DNA of 64,000 bases, from assembly GCA_016716305.1 (NCBI GenBank), contig JADJWP010000002.1, forward strand, positions 2,044,501-2,108,500. The letters run 5' to 3'. This document shows, in pieces, positions 34,579 through 43,724 of the stretch (its first letter is position 1; each line of letters starts with the position of its first letter). Under the pieces are notes generated by a model that was not told the origin of the DNA, made no database searches, and saw only the letters and a list, made by a program, of their open reading frames with translations. This DNA comes from Chloracidobacterium sp. (GTDB lineage: Bacteria; Acidobacteriota; Blastocatellia; Pyrinomonadales; Pyrinomonadaceae). A program made the position numbers and the translations under genes.

Positions 34579-35823
34579 TCGGCCTTTTGCTATATCGCGA
34601 ACGCCTTCGAGCAGCCGATCGATCTCATCGCTTGTCGTGTAAAGGCTGATGCCTGCACGCACTAACCCCTGCTCGGCGACACCCAATCGCTCCAATACGG
34701 TCGAGGCATAAAAATCTCCGTGCGAGATGAAGATGCCTCGGCCGGTCAGCGCCTTGCTGACCTCGCTCGACGGAATGCCGCCAACGGTGAATGAGACCAG
34801 AGAGGTTCTTTTCGCTTCTGGGCCGGGCCCGTAAACCCGGACGCCTTCGATCGACGACAGCCCGTGCCAGAGCATCCGTGTCAACGGAGCGTCCTTTTCA
34901 TGCATCCGGGCGAACCCATCAGCGAGCCGTTCCCTTCGGGTCGGGCCCTGGCCGAGCGACGCGATGAAATCAACGGCGGCCCCGGCACCGACGATCGACT
35001 CATGGCTTTGGGTACCGGTCTCTGCCCGATCGGGCGCGTTGTCCGGAGCCGGACGCAGTTTCGGAAAATCGGCGGTCTCTAAAAGTCTCTTGCGGCCGTA
35101 CATGATACCGATGTGCGGCCCATAGAATTTGTAGGCCGAGCAGGCAAGAAAGTCGCAGCCTATCGCACTGACGTCGATCAGGTTATGCGGCGCAAAATGA
35201 ACAGCATCGACGAAGCTCATTGCGCCCGCTTCTCTCGCCATCGCGCATGCGGCTGAAACATCGCTTATCGTTCCGATCGCGTTTGACGCCGCCCCGATCG
35301 CAACTACCCTCGTCCGTTCATTAAGCAGGCCGGGCAATTCGTCGAGCAAAAGCTGCCCGCTCTCGATATCCATCGGCAGCACACGGATCACCACGCCGCG
35401 ATCCGTCTCAAGCGACCGCCACGTATCGACGTTCGCGTGATGGTCAAGCTCGGTCACCACGATCTCGTCGCCGGTGGCAAACTGACGCCCGAGCGCACGT
35501 GCCAGATGAAACGTCAGCGTCGTCATGTTCTGGCCGAAGACGACCTCGTCCGGAGTAGCGTTGAAAAGATCGGCAAACGCTTCGCGTGCACCTGCGATCA
35601 TCGCATCGGTCTCGTCGCTCGTCGGATAACCCCAATGCGTGTTGGCGTTATGATCATAGAGATAATCGGTCATCGCTTCGACGACCGGTCGCGGCACCTG
35701 CGTACCGCCCGGCCCGTCGAAATATGCAACGGGCCACCCGGCATGGGTTCGGGACAACGCCGGAAAATCGTCACGGATATCTGAAAGTGATCTTGGTGTT
35801 TGCGGTGAGACCTGCATATTCAT
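34573..35823 (-). CDS. Cysteine desulfurase-like class V aminotransferase
   Basis: A 416-residue fold-type I PLP enzyme of the cysteine desulfurase-like subgroup (VC1184-like). Family features are YFDGPGGTQVPRPVVEAM at the N-terminus, ELDHHANVDTWR, DAVHFAPHNLIDV, and the PLP lysine in SAYKFYGPHIG. It lacks the Cys loop typical of SufS/IscS, so sulfur mobilisation is doubtful. ATG 35823 or 35817 could start translation. Divergent from the ALDH gene; 3' ends overlap the kinase gene by 6 bp. Confidence 0.87.
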   Translation of the reverse strand: MNMQVSPQTPRSLSDIRDDFPALSRTHAGWPVAYFDGPGGTQVPRPVVEAMTDYLYDHNANTHWGYPTSDETDAMIAGAREAFADLFNATPDEVVFGQNMTTLTFHLARALGRQFATGDEIVVTELDHHANVDTWRSLETDRGVVIRVLPMDIESGQLLLDELPGLLNERTRVVAIGAASNAIGTISDVSAACAMAREAGAMSFVDAVHFAPHNLIDVSAIGCDFLACSAYKFYGPHIGIMYGRKRLLETADFPKLRPAPDNAPDRAETGTQSHESIVGAGAAVDFIASLGQGPTRRERLADGFARMHEKDAPLTRMLWHGLSSIEGVRVYGPGPEAKRTSLVSFTVGGIPSSEVSKALTGRGIFISHGDFYASTVLERLGVAEQGLVRAGISLYTTSDEIDRLLEGVRDIAKGRS

Positions 35824-35947
35824 TCAGTCGGCAGCGAGCATCATTTTCGACACCGAACACTTTAACCGATAGTTCGGGGACGTCAAACTCGTCGGCGAAT
35901 TTGGGCTTACGAAAGTAGCGGAATTACGTTAATCTTAATGCGAAAGA

Positions 35948-37537
35948 ATGCTGCCTGTACAAACCGCTGAAACGCAACAAATGGAGATCGTCTCGGTCAA
36001 TCCCGCGACCGGCGACGAGATCGGCCGGCTGCCGGTGACACCGCCCGGTGAAGTTCGGGCCGCGGTCGTTCGTTCGCGCGAGGTCTTCCTTGATTGGAGA
36101 TCGACGGCCTTTGCCGAACGAAAGCGGTTGGTGATGAAGGCACGCGAGTTGATACTCGCCGAAATGGACGAGATCGCCAGGCTTATATCCGACGAATCGG
36201 GCAAGCCGGTGGCCGAGGCACTTTCGATGGAGATCGCACCGGTGCTCGACCTGATGCAGTATTTTGCAAAGAAGACCGAAAAACTGCTTCGTCCCCGAAA
36301 TGTCGGCATCGGCCTTTATGGCCTGCTCGGCCGGTCGTCAAAGATCATTTACAAACCGCTCGGCGTCGTCGGCATCATTCCGGCGTGGAACTATCCGTTC
36401 TCGATACCGCTCGGCGAGGCGGTAATGGCGGTGATGGCTGGCAACACAGTTGTCATCAAGCCTTCAGAACTTACTCCGTTCGTTGGGCTGAGGATCGGCG
36501 AGATCTTTGAGAAAGCCGGCTTTCCCGATGGCTGCATACAGATCGTCACGGGCGGCGGCGAGACGGGCGCGGCCCTGGTCGATTCCGCACCGGACAAGAT
36601 AATGTTCACCGGCTCGGTCGCGACAGGGAAAAAGATCCTCGCGGCCGCGGCAGAGAATATGACCTCGGTAGTTCTCGAACTCGGCGGCAAGGACCCGATG
36701 GTCGTTTTTGATGACGCCGATCTCGAACTCGCCGCTGCCGGTGCCGTTTGGGGAGCTTTCTGCAATTCCGGCCAGTCGTGCTCGTCGGTCGAACGGCTTT
36801 ATGTTCAGGAAGGCGTTGCCGATCGGCTGACAAAGCTCATCGTTGAAAAGACGCGTGAATTGAAACAAGGCCCGGGCAACGCCGAGGATGTATCGATCGG
36901 CGCGATGTCCTCAGAACGGCAGATCAAGATCGTCGAAGACCACGTTAACGATCTCAGAGAATGCGGCGCGACGATCGAGATCGGCGGAAAGCGGAATCAG
37001 GCCTTCGCGGGAACTGACGCGAACTTGTTTTTTGAACCGACCGTCATCAGCGGCGCCGCAAACGAGATGCGCGCGATGCAGGAAGAGACCTTTGGCCCGA
37101 CCCTTCCGATCGCGACCTTTAAGACCGAGGAAGAGGCGATCGCGCTTGCCAATGATTCCGAATTCGGATTGACCGCTAGCGTCTGGACGAGCGATCGTTC
37201 GAGAGGCCGCCGTGTTGCCGAGCGTATCGAAGCGGGTTCCGTGTGCATCAACGAAGTGTTGTATACGCATGGCATCGGGCAAACGCCCTGGGGCGGCTTT
37301 AAGAACAGCGGACGCGGGCGCACGCATGGGCTCGAGGGCCTGATGGAACTCGTCCAGCCGCAGCACATCCACACCAACCGCATCGCACTGCTGCCGGACG
37401 CCTGGTGGATGCCCTATTCACCGACCGCCGTCGAGACCTTTCGCGGCTTTGCTGCCAAGTTCGCCTCGGGCTCGCTGCTCAAGACCGCGACCCTGCTGCC
37501 GCAGCTGTGGAAGCGCATTCGTGAACTGAAGAAATAG
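35948..37537 (+). CDS. NAD(P)-dependent aldehyde dehydrogenase family protein
   Basis: A 529-residue ALDH superfamily enzyme oxidising an aldehyde to its acid. The catalytic residues are present: Asn148 in PAWNYP, Lys171 in VIKPSE, Glu244 in LELGGKDP, Cys278 in NSGQSCSS, plus the cofactor loop FTGSVATGK. The C-terminal extension after the usual end (from about residue 480: WWMPYSPTAVETFRGFAAKF) resembles ALDH members that associate with membranes. ATG 35948 is used; ATG 35981 is an alternative. The substrate is not predictable. Confidence 0.93.
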   Translation: MLPVQTAETQQMEIVSVNPATGDEIGRLPVTPPGEVRAAVVRSREVFLDWRSTAFAERKRLVMKARELILAEMDEIARLISDESGKPVAEALSMEIAPVLDLMQYFAKKTEKLLRPRNVGIGLYGLLGRSSKIIYKPLGVVGIIPAWNYPFSIPLGEAVMAVMAGNTVVIKPSELTPFVGLRIGEIFEKAGFPDGCIQIVTGGGETGAALVDSAPDKIMFTGSVATGKKILAAAAENMTSVVLELGGKDPMVVFDDADLELAAAGAVWGAFCNSGQSCSSVERLYVQEGVADRLTKLIVEKTRELKQGPGNAEDVSIGAMSSERQIKIVEDHVNDLRECGATIEIGGKRNQAFAGTDANLFFEPTVISGAANEMRAMQEETFGPTLPIATFKTEEEAIALANDSEFGLTASVWTSDRSRGRRVAERIEAGSVCINEVLYTHGIGQTPWGGFKNSGRGRTHGLEGLMELVQPQHIHTNRIALLPDAWWMPYSPTAVETFRGFAAKFASGSLLKTATLLPQLWKRIRELKK

Positions 37538-37562
37538 TACCAACCACCGATCTGATCAGACT

Positions 37563-38345
37563 ATGAGAACCCCGACAAGAGCTCTCATCATCGAACAACT
37601 GACCGCTCGCCTCTCGATGCCGCGCGTTCAGATATCGATAATGCTCGCGCTGACAGCGTTTGCGGCGTTCATCACCTCGGCGATCCTGCTTCGTCTTGAT
37701 ATGACGTCGATGGCCATTCGATATCCGATCGCTGTGATCGTAGGTTATTGCGTCTTTCTCGTTCTGCTTCGCATTTGGATATGGATGCAGAGCGACGAGC
37801 CCGTGGGCGATGTCTCGATCGACGGCGTCGGCGATCTTCTGATACCGAACATCAATATCGGCGGCGGATCGGGCCAGCAGCCGGTCTTCGGCGGCGGCGG
37901 CGATTTTGCCGGTGCAGGTGCTGGTTCGGGCTGGTCGGAGGGCGACACACCGGCGGCCGCTCCGGTCGGTCTCATGTCCGGCTCATCGTCGGGCGGTTCG
38001 TCGTCGGGCTCGGGCGGCATCGGCGGGATCGACGTCGACCTCGACGACGGCGTCGCCCTGCTTGTCGTGCTGGTCGTTTTGGTTCTCGTTTTCAGCGCGC
38101 TGATCTACGTCGTTTGGATCGCGCCCATCCTTTTCGCCGAGCTAATTATTGACGCCGCGGTCGTCGGCAGCCTTTACCGCCCGATCAGGAATATCGAACG
38201 CCGACATTGGCTGATGACCGCGCTAAGGAAGACGGCCATTCCGGCGGTGATCATTACGATACTCTTTGCGATCGCGGGTTTTGTGATGCAGGCCGCCGAA
38301 CCGGACGCCGTCACGATCGGACAGTTTCTCAACGCAGTGCTTTGA
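37563..38345 (+). CDS. Membrane protein with Gly/Ser-rich central segment, unknown function
   Basis: A 260-residue protein: two N-terminal membrane helices (about residues 24-42 and 52-72), a low-complexity Gly/Ser/Ala-rich loop (about 95-152), an extended hydrophobic helix (about 160-195, LLVVLVVLVLVFSALIYVVW) and a final helix (about 225-245). The Gly/Ser loop before a hydrophobic segment resembles TPM-domain-linked or YgcG-like membrane proteins, but no catalytic domain is present. It starts 25 bp after the ALDH gene on the same strand. Confidence 0.6.
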   Translation: MRTPTRALIIEQLTARLSMPRVQISIMLALTAFAAFITSAILLRLDMTSMAIRYPIAVIVGYCVFLVLLRIWIWMQSDEPVGDVSIDGVGDLLIPNINIGGGSGQQPVFGGGGDFAGAGAGSGWSEGDTPAAAPVGLMSGSSSGGSSSGSGGIGGIDVDLDDGVALLVVLVVLVLVFSALIYVVWIAPILFAELIIDAAVVGSLYRPIRNIERRHWLMTALRKTAIPAVIITILFAIAGFVMQAAEPDAVTIGQFLNAVL

Positions 38346-38367
38346 CTTACGCTCGGAGGGATCGGAT

Positions 38368-39141
38368 ATGCGCTTTCCGGCATTTTTTGTAGGCCACGGC
38401 AATCCGATGAACGCGCTTGCCGACAACGGATACACACAAGCGTGGTCGGCTATCGGCCGCTCGGTTCCAAAACCGAACGGCGTTCTCTGCATCTCGGCTC
38501 ATTGGTACATTCCGGCCGTCGCGGTGACGGCGATGGAGCGCCCGCGGACGATCCACGATTTCGGCGGGTTTCCGCGCGAGCTTTTTGAGTTTCAATATCC
38601 GGCTCAGGGTTCACCCGATCTGGCCTCGCGTGTAAACGAACTTCTGGGCGGCGCGGCGGCCTTCGATACCGGCCGCTGGGGACTCGACCACGGTACCTGG
38701 TCTATCCTTTGCCACATTTTTCCCGATGCCGATGTTCCGGTCGTCCAGCTATCGATAAACGAGACCGAACCGGCGGCATTCCATTACGAACTCGCCGCGA
38801 AATTGCGGCCGCTAAGAGATGAAGGCGTCCTTATCGTCGGCAGCGGCAATCTTGTTCACAATCTTCACGCCTATGCATGGGGCGATCAGTCGCGTGAGCC
38901 CTTCGATTGGGCTCTGCGGTTCGAACAAAAGGCTCGTGAATTGATGGCGGCCGGCGACCATGCTCCGTTGATCGGGTACGAAACGCTCGGCCAGGACGCT
39001 TTGCTTTCCGCACCGACGCCGGACCATTACCTTCCGCTCCTGTACGTGCTCGCGCAACAGCAGGCAGGCGATGATGTCAGTTTTCCGGTCGAGGGATTTG
39101 ACGGCGGCTCGATCTCGATGACATCGGCCCGGATCGGCTGA
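38368..39141 (+). CDS. 4,5-DOPA-extradiol-dioxygenase-like protein (YgiD/LigB family)
   Basis: A 257-residue class III extradiol dioxygenase-fold enzyme. Metal ligands are in FVGHGNPMNAL (His10), ISAHWY and GLDHGTW; the C-terminal signature GSGNLVHNLHAY is typical of YgiD. Plant and bacterial relatives open the ring of DOPA or related catechols using non-haem iron or zinc. The ribosome binding site CGGAGGG precedes ATG 38368. The physiological substrate is unknown. Confidence 0.9.
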   Translation: MRFPAFFVGHGNPMNALADNGYTQAWSAIGRSVPKPNGVLCISAHWYIPAVAVTAMERPRTIHDFGGFPRELFEFQYPAQGSPDLASRVNELLGGAAAFDTGRWGLDHGTWSILCHIFPDADVPVVQLSINETEPAAFHYELAAKLRPLRDEGVLIVGSGNLVHNLHAYAWGDQSREPFDWALRFEQKARELMAAGDHAPLIGYETLGQDALLSAPTPDHYLPLLYVLAQQQAGDDVSFPVEGFDGGSISMTSARIG

Positions 39142-39210
39142 ACCCCTGGCGAGCAAAGTCAGTGGCAAATTGTATAATCGGACCAGACAGATAATTAAGG
39201 AGAACGAACA

Positions 39211-39759
39211 ATGGGAGATACGATCAAAATATTAGGAATTTCGGGGAGCCTTCGCAAGGGTTCATACAACACTAACGCTCTTCGTGCGGCGGCCGGCCTC
39301 GCGCCCGAGGGTGTCGAGATAGAAATTTACGACCTCAGCGGCATTCCTGAGTTCGTACAAGATCAGGAACCGTCGGCAAAGGTCATCGAATTCAAGCAGA
39401 AGATACGCGAAGCCGACGCGATACTGATCTCGTCGCCGGAATATAATTATTCGGTCCCGGGCGTCCTGAAAAATGCGATCGACTGGGCTTCGCGGCCGTA
39501 CGGCGACAGCGCCTGGGAAGGCAAACCGGCGGCGATAATGGGAGCCTCGACCGGCGGCATCGGTACCGCCCGCATGCAGTATCACCTTCGGCAGATAATG
39601 GTCTTTCTGAATATGTTTCCGCTCAATCGGCCCGAAGTGATGATCAGCACATGCGCCGATAAATTTGATGCTGAAGGCGTTCTGACAGACGAGAAGACAA
39701 AAGAGATAATCGGAAAGATGCTTGCCGCATTGGCCGATTGGACCCGAAAGCTCAAATAG
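39211..39759 (+). CDS. NADPH-dependent FMN reductase (ChrR/azoreductase-like flavoprotein)
   Basis: A 182-residue flavodoxin-fold quinone/chromate/azo reductase of the NADPH-dependent FMN reductase family. The FMN phosphate loop is GISGSLRKGSYNTNALRAA, and SSPEYNYSVPGVLKNAIDWASRP is the highly conserved flavin-binding and dimer segment. Strong ribosome binding site (AAGGAGAA). It probably acts as an oxidative-stress quinone reductase. Confidence 0.93.
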   Translation: MGDTIKILGISGSLRKGSYNTNALRAAAGLAPEGVEIEIYDLSGIPEFVQDQEPSAKVIEFKQKIREADAILISSPEYNYSVPGVLKNAIDWASRPYGDSAWEGKPAAIMGASTGGIGTARMQYHLRQIMVFLNMFPLNRPEVMISTCADKFDAEGVLTDEKTKEIIGKMLAALADWTRKLK

Positions 39760-40000
39760 CGGAACAGCATGATCGGGCCTGCAAAAAGCCGATCAATTCA
39801 AACTCGATCGATAAACGGCCGCAGATGCCGAACAGGCCGCTCGCGGCCGTCAGCCATTGTCGATCCTCGGCCGCCGCCGAACGGCACCTTCGGGGACGAT
39901 CATGCAACAGAGGTTAATAACGTTACGGATAACCGAGTGCAGATGATCGATGATCCATTTTCAAAACGCGCATCAATCGCTACTTCGGTGCATCCATTTG
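39760..40000. other. Intergenic region with no gene seen
   Basis: 241 bp between convergent genes. It holds short imperfect inverted repeats (GATCGGGC...GCCGATC at 39772-39795, without a T-run) and no open frame with recognisable coding character. Confidence 0.4.
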
Positions 40001-40654
40001 TTATCCGGCAATGTCACAAGCCAGTTCGAGCACGTGACGATCGTAACTGTTTTTTGAATCCCACAAAGACGCACGCGTTCCTGGCGGGATTGCCATGTTT
40101 GCAATCGTTGCCTTCAGGCGGCGCTTCTCGAACTCAATAATCTCTGCGAGTTTTTTGTCCGGAATTGTGAATGCATACGTAATCCAAGCCCGACGAATGT
40201 CCGTATCCAATCGACCGACTATCACCGCGCCGGGAACATTCCGCGGAACGTGTAGTTCAATGTCTTTTTCGGTAATGAAAAGGGAAATCGTTCCAACGGA
40301 GTCGAGCGGTGGCGTTTCCAGCCACGTTATCTTTTCGTCATCCGTACTCGCAGATATCCGCAATTCGGATTCTGGGATTAGGATTTGGATTGCGCAAACA
40401 ACCGCATCTTCGGGTAGCCTCCATTTTTCAATATGGCGGTCATTGCGACCGAACCGTTCGTCGGCTTTCTCGGCATATTCTTTAGTGAATCCGAATTGGC
40501 ATTTTCTATCTTTGTGGAAGCTGGCCTTGTAGATACCACCTAGGCATCGGTTCGCCACATAGATATCGCCTTTCGGAATGCTCCAAATACGCCATATCCC
40601 ACTTTGACGTTTGCTGGGTGATCCAATCGCAAGCCTAAATTGTTGTTTTGCCAT
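40001..40654 (-). CDS. Hypothetical cytoplasmic protein, accessory-type
   Basis: A 217-residue protein with no signal peptide or membrane helix. I do not recognise a family. It begins MAKQQFRLAIGSPSKRQSGIWRIW and contains mixed alpha/beta segments (GDIYVANRCLGGIYKASFH, ISLFITEKDIELHVP). Base composition looks less GC-rich than the flanking genes, which together with the adjacent immunity-like gene suggests an accessory or acquired patch. It follows that gene on the same strand with a 161-bp gap. Confidence 0.55.
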   Translation of the reverse strand: MAKQQFRLAIGSPSKRQSGIWRIWSIPKGDIYVANRCLGGIYKASFHKDRKCQFGFTKEYAEKADERFGRNDRHIEKWRLPEDAVVCAIQILIPESELRISASTDDEKITWLETPPLDSVGTISLFITEKDIELHVPRNVPGAVIVGRLDTDIRRAWITYAFTIPDKKLAEIIEFEKRRLKATIANMAIPPGTRASLWDSKNSYDRHVLELACDIAG

Positions 40655-40815
40655 CGGCGAAGCCCCGATTTATATTTGAGCACGATTCAATTCGGACAGG
40701 CGAATCTGCGAATTGGTTCGCGACGGGATACCGGTTGAGCAGAGCGGCGCGCACACCGCTGTATGAGCTTGACACATTATCCATCACACATCCCCTCCAG
40801 TAATTTATTATGCCG

Positions 40816-41298
40816 CTACTCAACCACCGACAGACGGATTTGCTGTCCATCCTCGATGCCTTGAATCTGCGCGTGGATTTCACCTGTAACGCGCACGTGC
40901 TCAAGGGCGGAGAGGGGAAAGCGATTCGCCGCAGCGTAACTCCCTTCTCTAAAAACCGGAAGGATCGTGAACCCGAAACATTGCCCGGGAGCCAGGCTGC
41001 GACCTGAGTTGAGCAGTTCCTCAATCACCGGCGTCAGCAGCAAGTCCTCGGCCTGCTCAGTATTCTCAAGCAATGTCTCAAACTCCGCGATCGTGCCGGC
41101 AATTCGGGTCAGGTTGCCGAAGCCCGTATCGAGACGGAATATCTCGCCAGATTCGTGCGCCAAAAAGACATCGCCAGAGGCGCTAACCATTAACGGATTC
41201 CATTCGTCGTCGCGAAGCAGCCAAGACCACGAGTCTAACGCCGAGCGTACCTCGCTAAGATCGGCGGAGGATACTACGAGGCGCCTATCGAGTGGCAT
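40816..41298 (-). CDS. DUF1851 / Tdi1-like immunity-type protein
   Basis: A 160-residue cytoplasmic protein resembling the DUF1851 (T6SS immunity Tdi1 C-terminal) and neighbouring SUKH-like immunity families: SASGDVFLAHESGEIFRLDTGFGNLTRIA, EFETLLEN, then GQCFGFTILPVFREGSYAAANRFPLSALEHV and GEIHAQIQG. These families neutralise polymorphic toxins, but no toxin gene is adjacent, so it could be an orphan immunity gene. Family assignment is by eye and tentative. It is preceded by a 10-bp inverted repeat at 41323-41354. Confidence 0.6.
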   Translation of the reverse strand: MPLDRRLVVSSADLSEVRSALDSWSWLLRDDEWNPLMVSASGDVFLAHESGEIFRLDTGFGNLTRIAGTIAEFETLLENTEQAEDLLLTPVIEELLNSGRSLAPGQCFGFTILPVFREGSYAAANRFPLSALEHVRVTGEIHAQIQGIEDGQQIRLSVVE

Positions 41299-41322
41299 AT
41301 CTAACGTTTAACTCCAATGTCG

Positions 41323-41354
41323 TTGATAATACTCACGGTTCTTCGTATTATCAA
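41323..41354. repeat. AT-rich 10-bp inverted repeat
   Basis: TTGATAATAC (41323-41332) and GTATTATCAA (41345-41354) are perfect inverted arms with a 12-nt spacer, in the gap between the immunity-like gene and the nitroreductase. It could be an operator, a remnant of a mobile element end, or an RNA hairpin. Confidence 0.6.
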
Positions 41355-41443
41355 GGACTATTCAGGCTGGTCAAAGGAATGGAACAGGCGTAGTTACTCT
41401 GCCAAAGACAAGGCTTGACCGGCTCGAGAAAGCACAGCCGCAT

Positions 41444-42112
41444 ATGACCGACACGCAGCCGGATTTTATTCCTCTTGATTTTGTCGAGCTCGGTTCGGGC
41501 GAGCAGTTGAAACGCGCCGATGAGTTTTTTGAGATATTGAGTCGGCGCCGGACGGTCCGCGAATATTCCGACCGCGATGTGCCTCTCGAATTGATTGAAA
41601 AAGCTATCGCGACCGCCGGAACGGCGCCTTCGGGTACGAACATGCAGCCCTGGCGGTTCGTCGTTGTTCGTGACGCGGCGATAAAAAGCAAGATACGCGA
41701 GGCGGCCGAAAAAGAAGAGCGCGAAAGCTACCATGGCAGGATGAGCGAGAAATGGCTGCGGCGGCTTGCCTCGCTCGGGACCGACGAAAACAAACCGTTC
41801 CTTGAGATCGCACCTTGCCTGATCGTCGTCTTCCGCATCACCTCGGTCGAAGAGAACGGCGAAACCGAGCCGACGTATTACTCACAGGAATCTGTCGGTA
41901 TCGCTGTCGGGCTGCTGCTCGCCGCTCTCCACAACATGGGCCTCGCGACGCTCACCCATACGCCCTCGCCAATGAAGTTCTTACAGGAGATCCTCGGCCG
42001 CCCGCGAAACGAGGTGCCGTTCGTCCTCATCCCGGTCGGCTTTCCCGCCGACGGTGCAACGGTGCCGAACATCGAACGCAAGCCGCTCGACGGGATCATG
42101 CAGGTAATATAG
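41444..42112 (+). CDS. Nitroreductase family flavoprotein, iodotyrosine deiodinase-like
   Basis: A 222-residue FMN-dependent reductase. RRRTVREYSDRDVPLELIEK and TAGTAPSGTNMQPWRFVVV are the FMN-binding N-terminal motifs, and LATLTHTPSPMKFLQEILGRP matches the deiodinase (IYD) branch better than NfsA/NfsB. Bacterial IYD homologues reductively dehalogenate halotyrosines. An active-site lid segment (EERESYHGRMSEKWL) is present, supporting the assignment. Monocistronic. Confidence 0.88.
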   Translation: MTDTQPDFIPLDFVELGSGEQLKRADEFFEILSRRRTVREYSDRDVPLELIEKAIATAGTAPSGTNMQPWRFVVVRDAAIKSKIREAAEKEERESYHGRMSEKWLRRLASLGTDENKPFLEIAPCLIVVFRITSVEENGETEPTYYSQESVGIAVGLLLAALHNMGLATLTHTPSPMKFLQEILGRPRNEVPFVLIPVGFPADGATVPNIERKPLDGIMQVI

Positions 42113-42182
42113 TTCTTTTTTCGCGAACGGCGAGGGGGCGGCAGAGGGCGTTTTGAACTGCAGCATTGTCGATACGAGCGGG

Positions 42183-43020
42183 TTAGTTCGCCGTTCTGAC
42201 GCGGGCAGAAAAATCGCTGATGAGATGCGCAAGCTGTGCGGGGTCGCCCTCAAGCTGCACCATATGCCCGGCCCTTGGCAAAAAGACCGCCTCGGTCCCG
42301 TATGCTTCCGCAGTCGCTCGCACCGACGCAGCGGAGACCATAAAGTCGTCCTCGCCGCCGATGACGAGTACGGGGCAATTCACGGCCTTCGGGTCGGGAA
42401 GCAAAGTGTTCATTTGATTTCCGGCACGCCACGATTCCTCTTCAACGCCCGCCATGAAGTTTTGTATAACGCTCTCCGGCGTATGCCGCGAAAATAACAG
42501 CGAGCGGCAAACGCCGGCATCGCGATAAAGATGAGCGAAGCTCTGCCGCCGCATAGCCCCAATGAAGCGAAATGGGTGCCGGAAGAACATACGTGTTCCG
42601 TCGCGCCGCATTCCGCCGACCGGCGACGATGCGAGCAGAACAAGTCCCTTTAGGTCGTTTCGGCCTGCCGCAAGCTGTACAACGAGCCCGCCCATTGAAT
42701 GCCCGATAAGAATTTCTGCCGTGGGAAAATGCTTGAGCGCACGCGAAACGTCATCAACGTAATCTTCGATCCCGAAGCTCTGCAGATCTTTCCTGCCGCC
42801 GCTCTTGCCGTGGCCCTCGAAGCTCGACCGCGACGCTCGTTATGCCCTTTGACGCAAGCTCGGTCATAACTCCCCGCCAGACGGCGTGCGTCGAATTTGC
42901 ACCATGGACCAGCAGCAATGTCGGAAGCTCACCGGTCCGCACCGCGTTCAATTCCGGCTGCAGGTCCAACGCAGGTATCTGCTGGCTAAATAACTCCATT
43001 TCGCCCAATGCCCGATCCAT
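42183..43020 (-). pseudogene. Alpha/beta hydrolase gene interrupted by a single-base frameshift
   Basis: Two minus-strand frames together encode one alpha/beta hydrolase. The 5' part (from ATG 43020) reads LLLVHGANSTHAVW and ITSVAVELR, then loses frame. Continuing in the next frame gives GHGKSGGRKDLQ, then IGHSMGGLV (nucleophile Ser), GGEDDFM (acid) and AGHMVQLEG (catalytic His), ending at 42183. Removing one base from the CCC run (42814-42816, GGG on the coding strand) restores VELRGHGKS, the expected family sequence. Either a recent pseudogene or a homopolymer sequencing error. It is last in the run of genes beginning with the deacylase, suggesting a catabolic partner role. Confidence 0.8.
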
Positions 43021-43086
43021 GATGTTGAGCAAGATGCCAAGTCTGTCACCCGGCCGAAGACATGATCTCGATCATTTAAGGGTCGT

Positions 43087-43674
43087 CTAAGCAGACACCA
43101 ACCTGGCGAACTCTCCGCGTATCGGCGATACCTCGCCGCCTTCGTAGAACCGCAGCAGCTCATCGTGCGAGACTCCGGCCCGGTGTCCGGCGAGCATCTG
43201 GTCAGGATCGTATTCGACGCCGATCGGATTGGCGTCAAACCGCGTGGCCATAAGTTCGCTTGCGTCTTCGCTTGAGTCCATTAGGTCGACCTGAAACTCC
43301 ATCTGGTTTCCGTCGGGGTCGGCGTAGTACATTGAGACCGTCACGCCATGGTGAACGCACCAGTAAGGCGAGATGCCCTTTTCCTTGAGCGAAGCGTAGT
43401 TCTCCAAAAGAGCATCAACCGAACCAAGCGTGTACCCGACGTGGTCAACGCCGATAGCTCCGCTCTTCTCGGTCTCGCCGCCGTTCGGCTGCAGGACGTT
43501 CATATCCGCGAACGCGAAGCGATGATGCTCGTCATCGTAGGTCATGAACGCAAGCGCCGGATTTTTATACTGAATGCGGGCATCGAAAACGGTCGAATAC
43601 CATTCCAGCATTTCCTGAAAGCGACGGGTCCGGTAAACAATGTGAGCAAATTTTGTAGGTGCTGCCAATGGCAT
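43087..43674 (-). CDS. VOC family protein (glyoxalase / extradiol dioxygenase superfamily)
   Basis: A 195-residue vicinal-oxygen-chelate protein. It opens KFAHIVYRTRRFQEMLEWYSTVF, continues with AIGVDHVGYTLGS, and ends the module with YYADPDGNQMEFQVD. His and Glu at these positions are the usual metal ligands, so it may be a biphenyl-diol dioxygenase-like or related enzyme. Strong AGGAGG ribosome binding site. Part of the minus-strand cluster with an SDR and a deacylase. Confidence 0.87.
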   Translation of the reverse strand: MPLAAPTKFAHIVYRTRRFQEMLEWYSTVFDARIQYKNPALAFMTYDDEHHRFAFADMNVLQPNGGETEKSGAIGVDHVGYTLGSVDALLENYASLKEKGISPYWCVHHGVTVSMYYADPDGNQMEFQVDLMDSSEDASELMATRFDANPIGVEYDPDQMLAGHRAGVSHDELLRFYEGGEVSPIRGEFARLVSA

Positions 43675-43724
43675 AGGACCTCCTGTTGAGTTAGTGATGA
43701 GGGAACGATCGTCCGGTTAATCGA

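Noticed and set aside
40635..41024. 129-residue minus-strand frame between the two accessory genes
   Set aside because: It overlaps the immunity-like gene in another frame and shows no family similarity.
41299..41354. Possible integron attC site (TAACGTTTAAC near an inverted repeat)
   Set aside because: The R'/R'' core boxes do not fit the attC consensus and no integrase or cassette array is present.
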